64,000 nucleotides of DNA, from the NCBI GenBank assembly GCA_030681645.1, contig JAUXRX010000049.1, forward strand, positions 496,001-560,000, in the 5' to 3' direction. Below the pieces are notes generated by a model. It ran no database searches. It was given only the letters and a program-made list of their open reading frames with translations, and was not told the origin of the DNA. Below are positions 18,617 to 28,007 of the stretch, in pieces. Position numbers and translations under genes: made by a program. Position 1 is the stretch's first letter. Each line of letters opens with the position of its first letter. The stretch is from Archangium sp. (lineage in GTDB: Bacteria > Myxococcota > Myxococcia > Myxococcales > Myxococcaceae).

Positions 18617-19939
18617 TCAAAGGAGGTTGGTGGCGATTTCCGCCAGCGCGCTGCGTTCACCCTTGGTCATCGTGACGTGGCCCGCGATCTTCTGGCTCTT
18701 GAAGCGGTTGACCACGTGCACCAGCCCGTTGTTCGTCGAGTCGACGTAGGGGTTGTCGATCTGCGCCGGGTCGCCGGTGAGCACGATCTTCGTGTTGTCG
18801 CCCACGCGGGTGACGATGGTCTTCACCTCGTGGGGGGTGAGGTTCTGGGCCTCGTCCACGATGATGTACTGGTTGGGGATCGACCGGCCGCGGATGTACG
18901 TGAGCGGCTCGATCTCGATGATCCCCAGGTCCATCAGCTCGTGGTACCCGCGCCCCGACTTCTTGTCGTTGCGGGACAGGTTGAGCAGGTACTCGACGTT
19001 GTCGAAGATCGGCTGCATCCACGGGTTCAACTTCTCGTCCACCGAGCCCGGCAGGTAGCCGATGTCGCGCCCCAGCGGGAAGATGGGGCGGCTCACCAGC
19101 AGCTTCTGGAAGGCGGCCTCTTCAGTCACCTTCTGCAGCCCCGCGGCGATCGCCATCAGCGTCTTGCCGGTGCCCGCCTTGCCCACGATGGTCACGATCT
19201 TCAGGTCGTCGTTCAGGAGCAGGTCGATGAGGAAGCTCTGCTCCATGTTGCGCGGCCGCACGCCCCACACGCCGTCCTTCACCTGGCGGTTGAGCGCCAC
19301 CACGGCCTGCTTGTCGCCGTCGAAGCGGCCCATCGCGGTGTGCGACGGGTTCGCCTCGTCCTTGAAGAGGACGAACTCGTTGGGCCCCAGCTTGTCGAGG
19401 TCGGGAATGGTGACCTGGGCGCCGGGCTTGTAGAGCTGGTTGATGGTCTCGGCCGAGACGAGGCGCTCGCTGATGCCGGTGTAGAGATCGCTGATCTCCA
19501 CCCGCTCGGGCTCGAAGTCCTCCGAGATGAGCCCCAGCGCGTCGGCGCGAATGCGGAGGTTCGTGTCCTTGGTGATGAAGACGGTCTGGTTGCTGGGGTC
19601 GCGCAGCCGCGTCTCGATGCCCACGGCCAGAATGCGGTTGTCCATCAACTGCCCGTCGGCCATCGACTTGGGCAGGTCGTGCTCGACGAACGAGACCTTC
19701 AGCATGCCGCCGTTGGGCAGCGGCACCCCTTCGGCGAGCGTGCCTTCCTTGCGGTGGGTGTCGAGGTAGCGCGCGACCTGGCGGGCGTTGCGGCCCAGCT
19801 CGGACATGTCCTTCTTGAACATGTCGAGTTCTTCGATGACGTAGATGGGGATGATGACCGTGTTGTCGTCGAAGCTGTAGATCGACCTTGGGTCGTGCAG
19901 CAAAACGTTGGTGTCGAGAACGAAGTTCTTCCGCGCCAA
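18617..19939 (-). CDS. PhoH-family protein with N-terminal PIN domain
   Basis: 440 aa with a TTG start. Residues 1-140 are a PIN nuclease-like domain (FVLDTNVLLHDP, with further acidic residues in MDNRILAVG and ITKDTNLRIRA). The C-terminal domain is the PhoH P-loop NTPase: Walker A GKAGTGKT, Walker B YIIVDEAQN, and LTGDPAQID. PIN-PhoH (PhoH2/YlaK-like) proteins are described as ATP-dependent RNA helicase/RNases. Acts in the cytoplasm, probably in RNA turnover. The TTG start leaves no room for any other start before the PIN motif. Cotranscribed with the DUF493 gene. Confidence 0.9.
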   Translation of the reverse strand: MARKNFVLDTNVLLHDPRSIYSFDDNTVIIPIYVIEELDMFKKDMSELGRNARQVARYLDTHRKEGTLAEGVPLPNGGMLKVSFVEHDLPKSMADGQLMDNRILAVGIETRLRDPSNQTVFITKDTNLRIRADALGLISEDFEPERVEISDLYTGISERLVSAETINQLYKPGAQVTIPDLDKLGPNEFVLFKDEANPSHTAMGRFDGDKQAVVALNRQVKDGVWGVRPRNMEQSFLIDLLLNDDLKIVTIVGKAGTGKTLMAIAAGLQKVTEEAAFQKLLVSRPIFPLGRDIGYLPGSVDEKLNPWMQPIFDNVEYLLNLSRNDKKSGRGYHELMDLGIIEIEPLTYIRGRSIPNQYIIVDEAQNLTPHEVKTIVTRVGDNTKIVLTGDPAQIDNPYVDSTNNGLVHVVNRFKSQKIAGHVTMTKGERSALAEIATNLL

Positions 19940-20012
19940 AAAAGCCCCCGGTGGGAGTGGTGAACGGCTCGCTTTTCGAGGACGTACTTAAGCACGCGCG
20001 CGGGCTGAGCCC

Positions 20013-20567
<555 letters not shown>

Positions 20568-20600
20568 GCGGCGCCTCTATCACGGAGCCTCAGTCGTGCT

Positions 20601-21185
20601 ATGCGCCGCCTCATGCGCACCCTGGCCTTCATGAGCGTCCTGCTGCTCTCGGCTTGCGAGCGGATCGACTACATCGAGCTCGAGCCCGCCGAGATCGTCT
20701 TCAAACAGGCCAAGGCCGAGAAGTGGCTGGAAGCCAAGTGCATGGCCCGCAACGGGGCCCGCGCGGTGCGCACGCCCGTCAGCTGGTCGGTGAAAGACCC
20801 CACCATCGCCACGGTCAGCGCCAAGGGCCTGGTCCAGCCGGTGGGCGACGGGGAGACCGAGGTGATCGCCAGGGCCGGCGACGTCGAGGCGCGGGCGACG
20901 GTCCAGGTCATCTACGTCGACCGCATCGAGGTCGAGCCCAAGGAGCTCACCATCAAGGAAGGCGCCGAGTCGGTGCACGTCAAGGTGAGGGCCTTCCGCA
21001 AGAGCGGCAAGGAGCTTTCCGACCGCAAGGCCCTGTATTCGTCCGCCGACAGGAAGATCGTCCAGATCGTGGGGGACAACGCGATTCTCCCCCTCGATCC
21101 GGGCACCACGACCGTGAAGATTCAGGTAGAGGGCGCCACCGCGTCGGTGCAGGTGACCGTAGAGAAGGACAAAACGAAAAAGTGA
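20601..21185 (+). CDS. Lipoprotein with bacterial Ig-like (BIG2) repeats
   Basis: 194 aa. A signal sequence with lipobox LLLSAC ends at about residue 19. The mature protein has Ig-like segments typical of BIG2 domains: PVSWSVKDPTIATVSAKGLV then VGDGETEVIARAGD, and a second region starting EVEPKELTIKEGAES. It is likely a surface or periplasmic adhesin-like protein; no specific function can be assigned. The gene ends 7 bp before tRNA-Lys, so it and the tRNAs may share a transcript and the strong terminator after tRNA-Glu. Confidence 0.75.
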   Translation: MRRLMRTLAFMSVLLLSACERIDYIELEPAEIVFKQAKAEKWLEAKCMARNGARAVRTPVSWSVKDPTIATVSAKGLVQPVGDGETEVIARAGDVEARATVQVIYVDRIEVEPKELTIKEGAESVHVKVRAFRKSGKELSDRKALYSSADRKIVQIVGDNAILPLDPGTTTVKIQVEGATASVQVTVEKDKTKK

Positions 21186-21192
21186 AGGTTGA

Positions 21193-21265
<73 letters not shown>

Positions 21266-21273
21266 AGTAGCAA

Positions 21274-21346
21274 GGCCCCGTCATCTAGTGGCCCAGGATA
21301 CGGCCCTTTCAAGGCTGTTACACGGGTTCGAATCCCGTCGGGGTCA
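21274..21346 (+). tRNA. tRNA-Glu (anticodon TTC)
   Basis: Acceptor GGCCCCG pairs with CGGGGTC (one G-T pair), discriminator A, anticodon loop CTTTCAA, T-loop TTCGAAT. CCA is not encoded. Eight bp after tRNA-Lys, so probably one transcript. Confidence 0.95.
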
Positions 21347-21348
21347 TT

Positions 21349-21392
21349 CCCCGGAGTTCCGAGAGCATCGGAACTCCGGGGATTGATTGTTT
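21349..21392 (+). terminator. Strong rho-independent terminator after tRNA-Glu
   Basis: CCCCGGAGTTCCGA at 21349-21362 pairs perfectly with TCGGAACTCCGGGG at 21368-21381 across a 5-nt loop, followed by ATTGATTGTTT. It closes the tRNA-Lys/tRNA-Glu transcript. Confidence 0.9.
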
Positions 21393-21521
21393 CTGGCAGT
21401 TATCGATGACGTGCCGGCTAGTTACACCCCGTCATCGATGCGGCGTGGTTCTCTTCTCCCTGCAGCCAACCAACGGGAGCGACGCTTCACTGAGCGGCGC
21501 GACCAGCAACAGGGAGACACC

Positions 21522-21812
21522 ATGTCGAAGATGGAGACCGGTTCGATTCACTCGCCTGCCTGGGTCGTGCAGACCTGGCTCTCGTTCGTGCTCGCCGTCG
21601 GCGTCACCTCGATGGGGATCTGGTTCCTCCCCGTCGACGTCTGGGTGAAGGCCTTCATGGCGATGGGCCTGCTGTTCTCGGTGGGCAGCACCTTCAGCCT
21701 CGCCAAGACCGTGCGCGACGTGCACGAGTCGGAGTCGCTGCGGAAGCGCATCGACGAGGCGCGCGTCAACCGCATCATCGCGGAGCACGACCCGCTCAAG
21801 CCGGCAATGTGA
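21522..21812 (+). CDS. YiaA/YiaB-like small inner-membrane protein
   Basis: 96 aa from ATG 21522, with AGGGAG 5 nt upstream. Two transmembrane helices (WLSFVLAVGVTSMGIWFLPV and AFMAMGLLFSVGSTFSLA) are followed by KTVRDVHESE, the conserved YiaAB two-helix family pattern. Function of the family is unknown. The remaining C-terminus is polar and cytoplasmic. It overlaps the convergent DUF gene by 17 bp. The longer in-frame reading from 21387 would run through the tRNA terminator flank and is not favoured. Confidence 0.85.
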   Translation: MSKMETGSIHSPAWVVQTWLSFVLAVGVTSMGIWFLPVDVWVKAFMAMGLLFSVGSTFSLAKTVRDVHESESLRKRIDEARVNRIIAEHDPLKPAM

Positions 21813-22656
21813 CCGCCGGCAATTCCAGGAGCGCGAAGAACAACGCTCCCTCGGCGTCAGGCGGCTGGGCCCGGAAGAGCCCTCGCGCGCCGATGCTCAC
21901 GGCGAGGTGACCGGCGAGCGCCCACGCGAAGCCCTCGTCGCAGTGGAAGTGCGGCCGCCAGAACGCGGCCAGCCCATCGGGCTTGAGGTCGGGCTGGCAG
22001 ACGCGCCGCACCCGATCGGTGGAAGCGGGCTGGGCCAGCTCGTCGCTCCAGCTCCACATCCAGGTGAAGACGTCGGGGAGGTAGCTGCCCACGAGCTGCG
22101 CCTGCAACTCCACCGGGCCGCCCGGGCGATCGACGCGCAGCACGCCGTGCGCGGGGTCGAAGGCGAAGCCGGTGACGCGCCCCAGGTGGTGCTGCAGCTG
22201 GCCCTGCAGATCGTGAAAGGCGCGCTCGGTGCCCTGCAGCGCGTCGAAGAGGTCGTCGGTGATCAGCAGGGACTGCAGTTCGGCGCGCTCGAGGCGGGTG
22301 AACCAGGCCACCGAGCCATCGGCGCGCAGCAGCTTCCAGTCGGCGAACTCGGGGCTGGGGCGCTCGACGAGCACCCTGCCCGGCTCCCAGCGGCCCTTCA
22401 GCAGGGCGGCCAGCTCGGTGAGCGCTTCGCCCAGGCGGGTGGCCTCTTCGCGCGGATCGACGTGGAGCTGCGGGCGGGGCTTCGGTTCCTTCGCGCCGTC
22501 GCCCTTGGTCTGCAGCTCGGTGACGCGGAGGCCCTCCGGGGTGCGCGTCACGCCGAGCTCGACCCTGGTCCAACCCGGCGGCGCGAGCAGCATCAGGCTG
22601 TCGTGAAGGGCGAAGACGAGCGGCTTGGGATCCACGGACGCGCGCCTACCGTTCAT
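21796..22656 (-). CDS. Hypothetical protein, DUF6882-like
   Basis: 286 aa from ATG 22656; a GTG at 22635 is an alternative, because the first codons lie inside a palindromic repeat (family B). No signal peptide. The C-terminal half has TWMWSWSDELAQPAST and WALAGHLAVSIGARGLFR, resembling DUF6882 proteins with a conserved WxWxW segment. The N-terminal half is a separate domain with the Trp-rich segment EFADWKLLRADGSVAWF. Function unknown, probably cytoplasmic. The family name is tentative. Confidence 0.6.
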   Translation of the reverse strand: MNGRRASVDPKPLVFALHDSLMLLAPPGWTRVELGVTRTPEGLRVTELQTKGDGAKEPKPRPQLHVDPREEATRLGEALTELAALLKGRWEPGRVLVERPSPEFADWKLLRADGSVAWFTRLERAELQSLLITDDLFDALQGTERAFHDLQGQLQHHLGRVTGFAFDPAHGVLRVDRPGGPVELQAQLVGSYLPDVFTWMWSWSDELAQPASTDRVRRVCQPDLKPDGLAAFWRPHFHCDEGFAWALAGHLAVSIGARGLFRAQPPDAEGALFFALLELPAVTLPA

Positions 22657-22732
22657 CCCAGGCGGAGTCGAGGGATCCCAACTGCTCACCCCGTGAGGGT
22701 TGATCCGTTCACCCCGAGCGGAGTCGAGGGGC
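22650..22732. repeat. Family B repeat, two copies
   Basis: Two copies of a short element of the form GTTCA(C/T)CCC-(A/G)-GCGGAGTCGAGGG lie at about 22651-22673 and 22709-22731, with a third partial CTCACCCCGTGAGGG between. The first overlaps the start of the DUF6882-like gene. Further copies are at 27649 (inside a gene) and 53770. Confidence 0.75.
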
Positions 22733-22741
22733 GAAAGGGGA

Positions 22742-23926
22742 TCACGGGCAGTCGGTCGGCTTCACGTCGTACTCGACCACGCCCAGCCCACCCGTTCCGG
22801 CGAGGCGCACGTGGTACGTCTGACCCGCGACCGGGTTCCATCCATCGCGGAACACCGCGACCGTCGCCTGGCCGTACGAGCCGTTGAGGATCTCCAGGCG
22901 CGTGGGCATCTCCATTCCGTCGCCCGTGCGCGTCACCACCACCGTGGTGCCCGACAAGGGGATGTTGCCGTGAATGGTCCAGTGCCACTGGGTGATCGGC
23001 GTGGGCGAGAAGCCCGGCGGAGGGAAGGCCACGAAGTCCGGCCGGGGCCCGCTGCCGCTGCTGCCGAAGACGCTGATGCACGACGCCGAGCCGTAGTTGT
23101 TGCCGCCGCGGTAGTGCCCGATGCCGACGGGGCTGAGCGGCGGGTTGAGCAGCCAGCGACGGTGACCGAACGTCGTCTCGTTGCCGAAGTCGATCATCCA
23201 CAGGTCGATCGCGTCTGACGCGTCACGCGCGCCCCACGCGATGTTGCTCGAGCCCGCGCCGCTCGCGCCGCCCGGCGTGTAACAAGTGGCGCTCGATTGC
23301 GGGAAGTGCGCCGAGGGGCCGGCCGGGTTCCACGCCGAGACGACCGCGCAGGCCTGGCCGGTGGTGTTCGCGCCCGGATCGTCGGTGGTGGGCCCGAGCC
23401 CGACCAGCCAGCGGTAGAAGTTGAGCCGCGCCAGCGCGTCATCGAGGGCGTTGCGAGAGAGCACGCCCGGGTCGCAGGTGGTCATGGTGTTGGTGAAGCC
23501 GTCGCCCGTCTCCTTGCGCGTCTGGGCCGCGTCCCACGCCGAGCACACCTGCGCGGACGTACGCGTCTCGGGGCTGCCCGGTGCGACCGGCGTGCAGGTG
23601 CTGCCATCACCCGTGAAGCCCGGCCCGCATACGCAACGGGCGAGCGCGCGTTCACACCGGGCACCCGTCGCGGTGCAGGTGATGCCCGCGCAGGGATCGA
23701 CGCCGGCATCCACCGCTGGCGTGCCGGCGTCGGCCACGGGGGTCACGCCCGCGTCGGTCGCCGGAGTCCCCGCGTCGGTCACCGTCGTGCCCGCGTCGTC
23801 CGCAACGATCACCGTGCCCGAGTCACTCGCCGGCTCCGTCTGGAGCGACGCGGTTACCAGCGCGGGATCTGCCAGGCCCACGCAGCCTGTGAGGATGATC
23901 AAGCTGACGATGAAGACGGGGCGCAC
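22742..23926 (-). CDS. Lipoprotein with Asp-Ala-Gly repeat linker and CAP/SCP domain
   Basis: 394 aa, GTG start. Lipobox LTGC near residue 15. Residues about 40-75 are a repetitive linker of DAG(T/V) units. A short EGF-like Cys-rich module follows (CAGITCTATGARCERALARC, CGPGFTGDGSTC), then from about residue 145 a CAP/SCP-PR1 domain: LDDALARLNFYRWLVGLG with the characteristic RLNFYR and VSAWNPAGPSAHF, and FGHRRWLLNP. CAP proteins are secreted and bind sterols, lipids or metals. It is probably outer-membrane or surface anchored. The C-terminal beta domain is unassigned. Confidence 0.8.
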   Translation of the reverse strand: MRPVFIVSLIILTGCVGLADPALVTASLQTEPASDSGTVIVADDAGTTVTDAGTPATDAGVTPVADAGTPAVDAGVDPCAGITCTATGARCERALARCVCGPGFTGDGSTCTPVAPGSPETRTSAQVCSAWDAAQTRKETGDGFTNTMTTCDPGVLSRNALDDALARLNFYRWLVGLGPTTDDPGANTTGQACAVVSAWNPAGPSAHFPQSSATCYTPGGASGAGSSNIAWGARDASDAIDLWMIDFGNETTFGHRRWLLNPPLSPVGIGHYRGGNNYGSASCISVFGSSGSGPRPDFVAFPPPGFSPTPITQWHWTIHGNIPLSGTTVVVTRTGDGMEMPTRLEILNGSYGQATVAVFRDGWNPVAGQTYHVRLAGTGGLGVVEYDVKPTDCP

Positions 23927-24035
23927 ACTTTGTTCTCGCCCCCCGCTGACACCCGGTGCGGCGCTCTCAGGTCTTGAGAGAAGGCCTGCCCACGCGCGTG
24001 ACAGCCGCCCGAATTTCCACAGTGCTTACCGACAG

Positions 24036-24590
24036 TTAGAAGCGGGCACTCAGGCCGATCGGGGTGAGGCTCACGGTCACTCCTTCGAGCAGGCGTCCCG
24101 TCAGGCGCGCGTTCAGGATTCCCATGGTGAGGTCGAACAGCACGAGGAAGGCTCCCTGGATCACGAGCGCCTGGCCGAAGCCGACGAGCTTCTGATCGCC
24201 GGTCGCCTCGCCGCGCTGCCAGAGAAACGCGGCCGCGGCGAGGTAACCGAGGTCGAGCGCGCCGTTGATGAAGAAGATCTTCTCGAGCTGCTCCGAGGCC
24301 TCGAGGCTCTTCTTCGCGTCGAGCGCCGCGGGGTTCTCGTTCCACTCGCGAATGAGCGTGTTGAGCGCGAGCCCGAGGTTCACCGCGTTCCACACCAGGT
24401 TGCCGAGGTGAAGAAAGCGCAGCCGCTCGTCGCGCTCGAGCCCGAAGCCGAACGCGCCCACGCCCATGTTCCCCACTGCCCAGGCGCCCAGCACGATCAT
24501 CCCCACGCGGCTGGTCTGGAGCCGCTCGCGGTTCCATGCCTCGAGATCGACCGGGGCGCAGAGCGTGAGGGCGGTGAGCAACGCGAGCAT
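24036..24590 (-). CDS. Integral membrane protein, DUF6992-like
   Basis: 184 aa, mostly hydrophobic, with about four transmembrane helices (GMIVLGAWAVGNMGVGAFGF, WNAVNLGLALNTLI, FFINGALDLGYLAAAAFLW, ALVIQGAFLVLFDLTMG). The conserved start LEAWNRERLQTSR and the helix pattern resemble DUF6992 proteins; this family name is from memory. No enzymatic residues stand out. It is divergent from mutY with 36 bp between the two starts, so both promoters must sit in a very short shared region. Confidence 0.6.
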   Translation of the reverse strand: MLALLTALTLCAPVDLEAWNRERLQTSRVGMIVLGAWAVGNMGVGAFGFGLERDERLRFLHLGNLVWNAVNLGLALNTLIREWNENPAALDAKKSLEASEQLEKIFFINGALDLGYLAAAAFLWQRGEATGDQKLVGFGQALVIQGAFLVLFDLTMGILNARLTGRLLEGVTVSLTPIGLSARF

Positions 24591-24626
24591 GCCCAGGTGA
24601 GTAGCACCTGTGTTGAGGTGGCTCAC

Positions 24627-25703
24627 GTGACGAGTCCCGTTCAGCGCGCCCGCGAAGCACGCCCCGTGGTGCGCCCCCTGTTGCTGCGCTGGTTCGATCG
24701 ATCGAAGCGCGATCTGCCATGGCGCAAGTCGAACGCGCCGTACGGCGTCTGGGTCAGCGAGGTGATGCTGCAGCAGACGCAGGTCGAGCGCGTGGTGCGC
24801 TACTGGACGAAGTTCCTCGAGCGGTTCCCCACGGTGAAGTCCCTCGCGGCCGCCGAGCTGAAGGACGTGCTCGGGCTGTGGACGGGCCTGGGCTACTACT
24901 CGCGGGCGCGCAACCTCCACCTCGCGTCGAAGGAGCTGGTGCTGCGCTTCGGCGGCGAGCTGCCTGACTCGGTCGACGCGCTGCTCACGCTGCCGGGTTT
25001 CGGGCGGTACACGGCGGGCGCCGTGGCGTCGATCGCGTTCGAGCTCGAGGCGCCCCTGGTCGACGGCAACGTGGCGCGCGTGCTCTCGCGGCTGCTGGAG
25101 CTCGACGGCGTGCCCGGTGAGAAGACCCGCGAAGCGGCGCTGTGGGCGGCGGCTGAGGTGATGGTCGAGGGCGCGCGTCCCGGTGACTGGAACCAGGCGC
25201 TGATGGAGCTGGGCGCGACCGTGTGCGTGCCGCAGAACCCGCTGTGCCTGGTCTGCCCGGTCCGCACGTCGTGTCGAGCGCTCGCCGCGGGCCGGGTCGA
25301 CGAGCTGCCGCGGCCGAAGAAGCCGCCGAAGCGGAAGCGCCTCGAGTTCGCGGTCGCCGTGGCCAGGCGAGGCCAGGAGGTCCTGCTCGCGCGCCGCGAA
25401 GAAAAGGGGCTGTTCGGCGGCCTGTGGGAGCTGCCGGGCGTCGAGCTCGCGGCGGGCGCCGACGGCGACGCCGCGCTGCAGAAGTTCCTGGGGAAGAAGG
25501 CGAGCATCGGCCCCGAGCTCACGGTGGTGGAGCGCACGCTGACCCACCGCGACCTGGTGCTGAGGCTGCACGCGATCTCCCTGCCGAAGCGGCTCGCGAA
25601 GCCGCCGGCCGGCTACCTCGAGTGGCGCTGGGTTCCCCGCGCGGAGATCGGCGCGCTCGGCATGAGCTCAGCGATGCAGGGAGCCCTCGCCGAAGCAGGA
25701 TGA
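24627..25703 (+). CDS. mutY: A/G-specific adenine DNA glycosylase MutY
   Basis: 358 aa, GTG start at 24627. Excises adenine opposite 8-oxoguanine. Conserved elements: catalytic Glu45 in WVSEVMLQQTQV, HhH motif LPGFGRYTAGAV at 122-133, catalytic Asp146 in LVDGNVARVL, and the 4Fe-4S cysteines 200, 207, 210 and 216 with the C-x6-C-x2-C-x5-C spacing of MutY/EndoIII. The C-terminal 120 residues form the NUDIX-like 8-oxoG-recognition domain (EKGLFGGLWELPG). The full motif set and length match the family. It follows a divergent membrane-protein gene. Confidence 0.96.
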   Translation: MTSPVQRAREARPVVRPLLLRWFDRSKRDLPWRKSNAPYGVWVSEVMLQQTQVERVVRYWTKFLERFPTVKSLAAAELKDVLGLWTGLGYYSRARNLHLASKELVLRFGGELPDSVDALLTLPGFGRYTAGAVASIAFELEAPLVDGNVARVLSRLLELDGVPGEKTREAALWAAAEVMVEGARPGDWNQALMELGATVCVPQNPLCLVCPVRTSCRALAAGRVDELPRPKKPPKRKRLEFAVAVARRGQEVLLARREEKGLFGGLWELPGVELAAGADGDAALQKFLGKKASIGPELTVVERTLTHRDLVLRLHAISLPKRLAKPPAGYLEWRWVPRAEIGALGMSSAMQGALAEAG

Positions 25704-25834
25704 GTGTCTCTCGCTGTCCCCGCTGATCCGCGCGATTCGTGCGCCGCTGGGTGGCTCCACGCAAAGCCCGGCCCGATGGCGCGCGCCTTCGCCCTGAAAC
25801 CACGCGGGCACATCCGTTGCTCTACCCACCGGAA

Positions 25835-26968
25835 ATGCCGCAACGGGCCAACGCGAATCTCTGGCGAAGGGCACGACGCATCATGGGGATCGCACTCTCG
25901 GTCGTAGCCGCGACGGTGCTCGGACTCGCAGGGCTGCTGCTCTTCTGGAGCTACCCCGGCCAGCCAGCGGCCTTCCTCGACGCGAATGGGCAACCGCTCC
26001 CGAACAGCATCTCGGAGAAGGTCTTCGTCGAGATCAACGGCACGAGGCAGGGCATGTTCCTCAGGGGGAAGGACCGCACCAGGCCGGTGCTGCTCTACCT
26101 CCACGGCGGACTGCCGGAATACTTCCTCGCCGAGCGGCACGAGCCCGTCCTGGAAGAGCTGTTCGTCGTCTGTTGGTGGGAGCAACGCGGCGCCGGGCTC
26201 TCCAACACCCCCGGGCTCGACCCGAAGGCGATCACCACCGATCAGTTCATCGCCGACACGATCGAGGTCACCCAGTACCTGCGCCGCCGCTTCGGCCAGG
26301 AACGCATCTTCCTGCTGGGACACTCGGGAGGGTCGTTCCTCGGGGTGTTGGCCGCGGCGCGGGCACCGGAGCTGTTCCGGGCGTACGTCGGCGTCGCCCA
26401 GATGGCGAACCAGCTCGCGTCTGAGACGCGCGCGTTCGACTCCATGCTCGAGCAGTTCAGGCAACGGGGCGACACGAGAATGGTCCAGAAGCTCGAGGCT
26501 GCCCCCGTGACGCTGACGGGCGGCTTCCCGGGCGCCTACGCCGCGGTGCGCGACGAGGCGATGCACAAGCTCGGAGGAGGCACGACCCATCAGATGAAGT
26601 CCGTCGTCTCAGGGATCTTTCTGCCCTCGCTGCGAAGCCCCGCCTACTCGCTGGGCGAGAAGCTCAGGCTCTGGCGGGGAAAGGCGGCGGCCGGCGTAAG
26701 CCCGATGTTCGACGAGATGCTCACGACGAACCTGGCGGCGCGGGTCCCCGAGCTGCGCGTGCCCGTGTATTTCCTCCACGGCGCCTTCGACTACACCTGC
26801 ACGAGCGCGGAGGCAGAGGCGTACTTCGACGGGCTGAAAGCACCGCTCAAGGGGTTCTACCGGTTCCCCGAATCGGCCCACAGCCCGATGCTCGAAGAGC
26901 CCGCGAGATTCCGAAGAGTCCTCAACGACGTGCTGTCGGGCACGAACGACCTCGCCGACAAACGCTGA
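25835..26968 (+). CDS. Alpha/beta hydrolase (proline iminopeptidase-like), membrane-anchored
   Basis: 377 aa. An N-terminal hydrophobic helix (ALSVVAATVLGLAGLLLFW) suggests a signal anchor. The alpha/beta-hydrolase core has the oxyanion LHGGLPEYF, nucleophile GHSGGSF, and late acid/His elements HGAFDYTCTSAEAE and PESAHSPMLEEP. This resembles peptidase family S33. The start is uncertain: ATG 25835 lacks a clear ribosome site, while ATG 25883 has GAAGG about 12 nt upstream. It is convergent with the MetE-like gene, 9 bp apart. Substrate unknown. Confidence 0.75.
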   Translation: MPQRANANLWRRARRIMGIALSVVAATVLGLAGLLLFWSYPGQPAAFLDANGQPLPNSISEKVFVEINGTRQGMFLRGKDRTRPVLLYLHGGLPEYFLAERHEPVLEELFVVCWWEQRGAGLSNTPGLDPKAITTDQFIADTIEVTQYLRRRFGQERIFLLGHSGGSFLGVLAAARAPELFRAYVGVAQMANQLASETRAFDSMLEQFRQRGDTRMVQKLEAAPVTLTGGFPGAYAAVRDEAMHKLGGGTTHQMKSVVSGIFLPSLRSPAYSLGEKLRLWRGKAAAGVSPMFDEMLTTNLAARVPELRVPVYFLHGAFDYTCTSAEAEAYFDGLKAPLKGFYRFPESAHSPMLEEPARFRRVLNDVLSGTNDLADKR

Positions 26969-26977
26969 CGGCGTGCC

Positions 26978-27967
26978 TCACAGCAGCGCGCGCAGCCGCA
27001 CCTGCGCAGCCCGAACCTCAGCGCTGATCCGCGCCGCGCCCTCCACCGAGTGCAGCGCCAGCCCGCACGCCGGCGAGAGCGACATGCGCGCGAGCACCTT
27101 CTCGAACTGAGGGGTGGTGGCCCGCAGCGACGCCTCCACCGAGTCGCACAGCTCGTCGACCGAATACCGCGCACCGAGGTTGGTGGGGATGATGCCCAGG
27201 CACAGCGTGCCGCCCCGCTCGAGGAAGCCCAGCCAGGCGCGCCGATCCTCCAGCAGCGCGTCGAGCGAGTGCCGCGCGTCGATGCTGATCACGTCGAAGC
27301 CGAGGCCGAGCAACTCGGCCCACCGGGCCTGCCCGCAGCAATGGAGGCCGGTGATCGCCCCCGCGTCACTCGCCGCCTTGCGAACGCGCTCGAGCGCAGC
27401 CAACGGCAGCTCACCCAGGCCCAGGCCCGGTTCGTCGAAGACGATCATCGGCGTCACCTGCGCCGCGCTCATCGCCCGCGCCATCGAGGCCGCCTTCGCC
27501 GCGAGGTGCTCGATCACCCGCTCCACCAGCCGGGGCACCTGCGCCGCGCGCGATCCCGTCGAGGTGCGGGTGAAGGCCATCACCGTCGCCGGCCCCGCGA
27601 GCTGCGCCTTCGCCACGCCCCGGCGCAGATCGAAATTCCGGGGTGCGACCCGTTCATCCCGAGCGGGGGAAGCGAGCGCTGCCAGGAACGCAGCCATCGC
27701 CAGCGGCGTCGCCTCGCGGGAACCGCTCGCGTTCACGTCGAGGGTGCAGGTGCCATCTGAGGCGACGGAAAGGCCCCCAAGGCCGCTGAGGGCCGAGGGG
27801 ATCATCAGCTCGCTCACGCTCAGCCTCGGCAGCTCGGGCAGGCATGGAACATCCTGTTGCATCGAAAGGGCGACCGCTGCGTCGAGCTGTAAATGCGGGA
27901 GGCTACCGATGCCGGTCGTCGCACATGGTGGGATTTGGTCCAACGCACCCCGTCGATCCACGGGCAC
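26978..27967 (-). CDS. MetE/UROD-superfamily (cobalamin-independent methionine synthase-like) protein
   Basis: 329 aa from a GTG at 27967; TTG 27988 and GTG 27961 are alternatives. The N-terminus contains TGIGSLPHLQLDAAV, typical of proteins related to the C-terminal catalytic half of MetE. Later, LHCCGQARWAELL supplies a histidine-cysteine metal site and GIIPTNLGARY is family-like. It is shorter than MetE and lacks the N-terminal half, so it may methylate a corrinoid or other substrate rather than act as full methionine synthase. About 20 codons near residue 105 coincide with a palindromic repeat copy (27649-27668). Divergent from the YfiR-like gene. Confidence 0.7.
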   Translation of the reverse strand: MPVDRRGALDQIPPCATTGIGSLPHLQLDAAVALSMQQDVPCLPELPRLSVSELMIPSALSGLGGLSVASDGTCTLDVNASGSREATPLAMAAFLAALASPARDERVAPRNFDLRRGVAKAQLAGPATVMAFTRTSTGSRAAQVPRLVERVIEHLAAKAASMARAMSAAQVTPMIVFDEPGLGLGELPLAALERVRKAASDAGAITGLHCCGQARWAELLGLGFDVISIDARHSLDALLEDRRAWLGFLERGGTLCLGIIPTNLGARYSVDELCDSVEASLRATTPQFEKVLARMSLSPACGLALHSVEGAARISAEVRAAQVRLRALL

Positions 27968-28007
27968 AAGTGTAGCGGTCCGTCGCAAGCGCGCTACGCT
28001 TCAGGCC

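Noticed and set aside
21387-21521. Longer N-terminus for the YiaAB-like protein
   Set aside because: It would begin in the tRNA terminator flank, and AGGGAG before ATG 21522 supports the short form.
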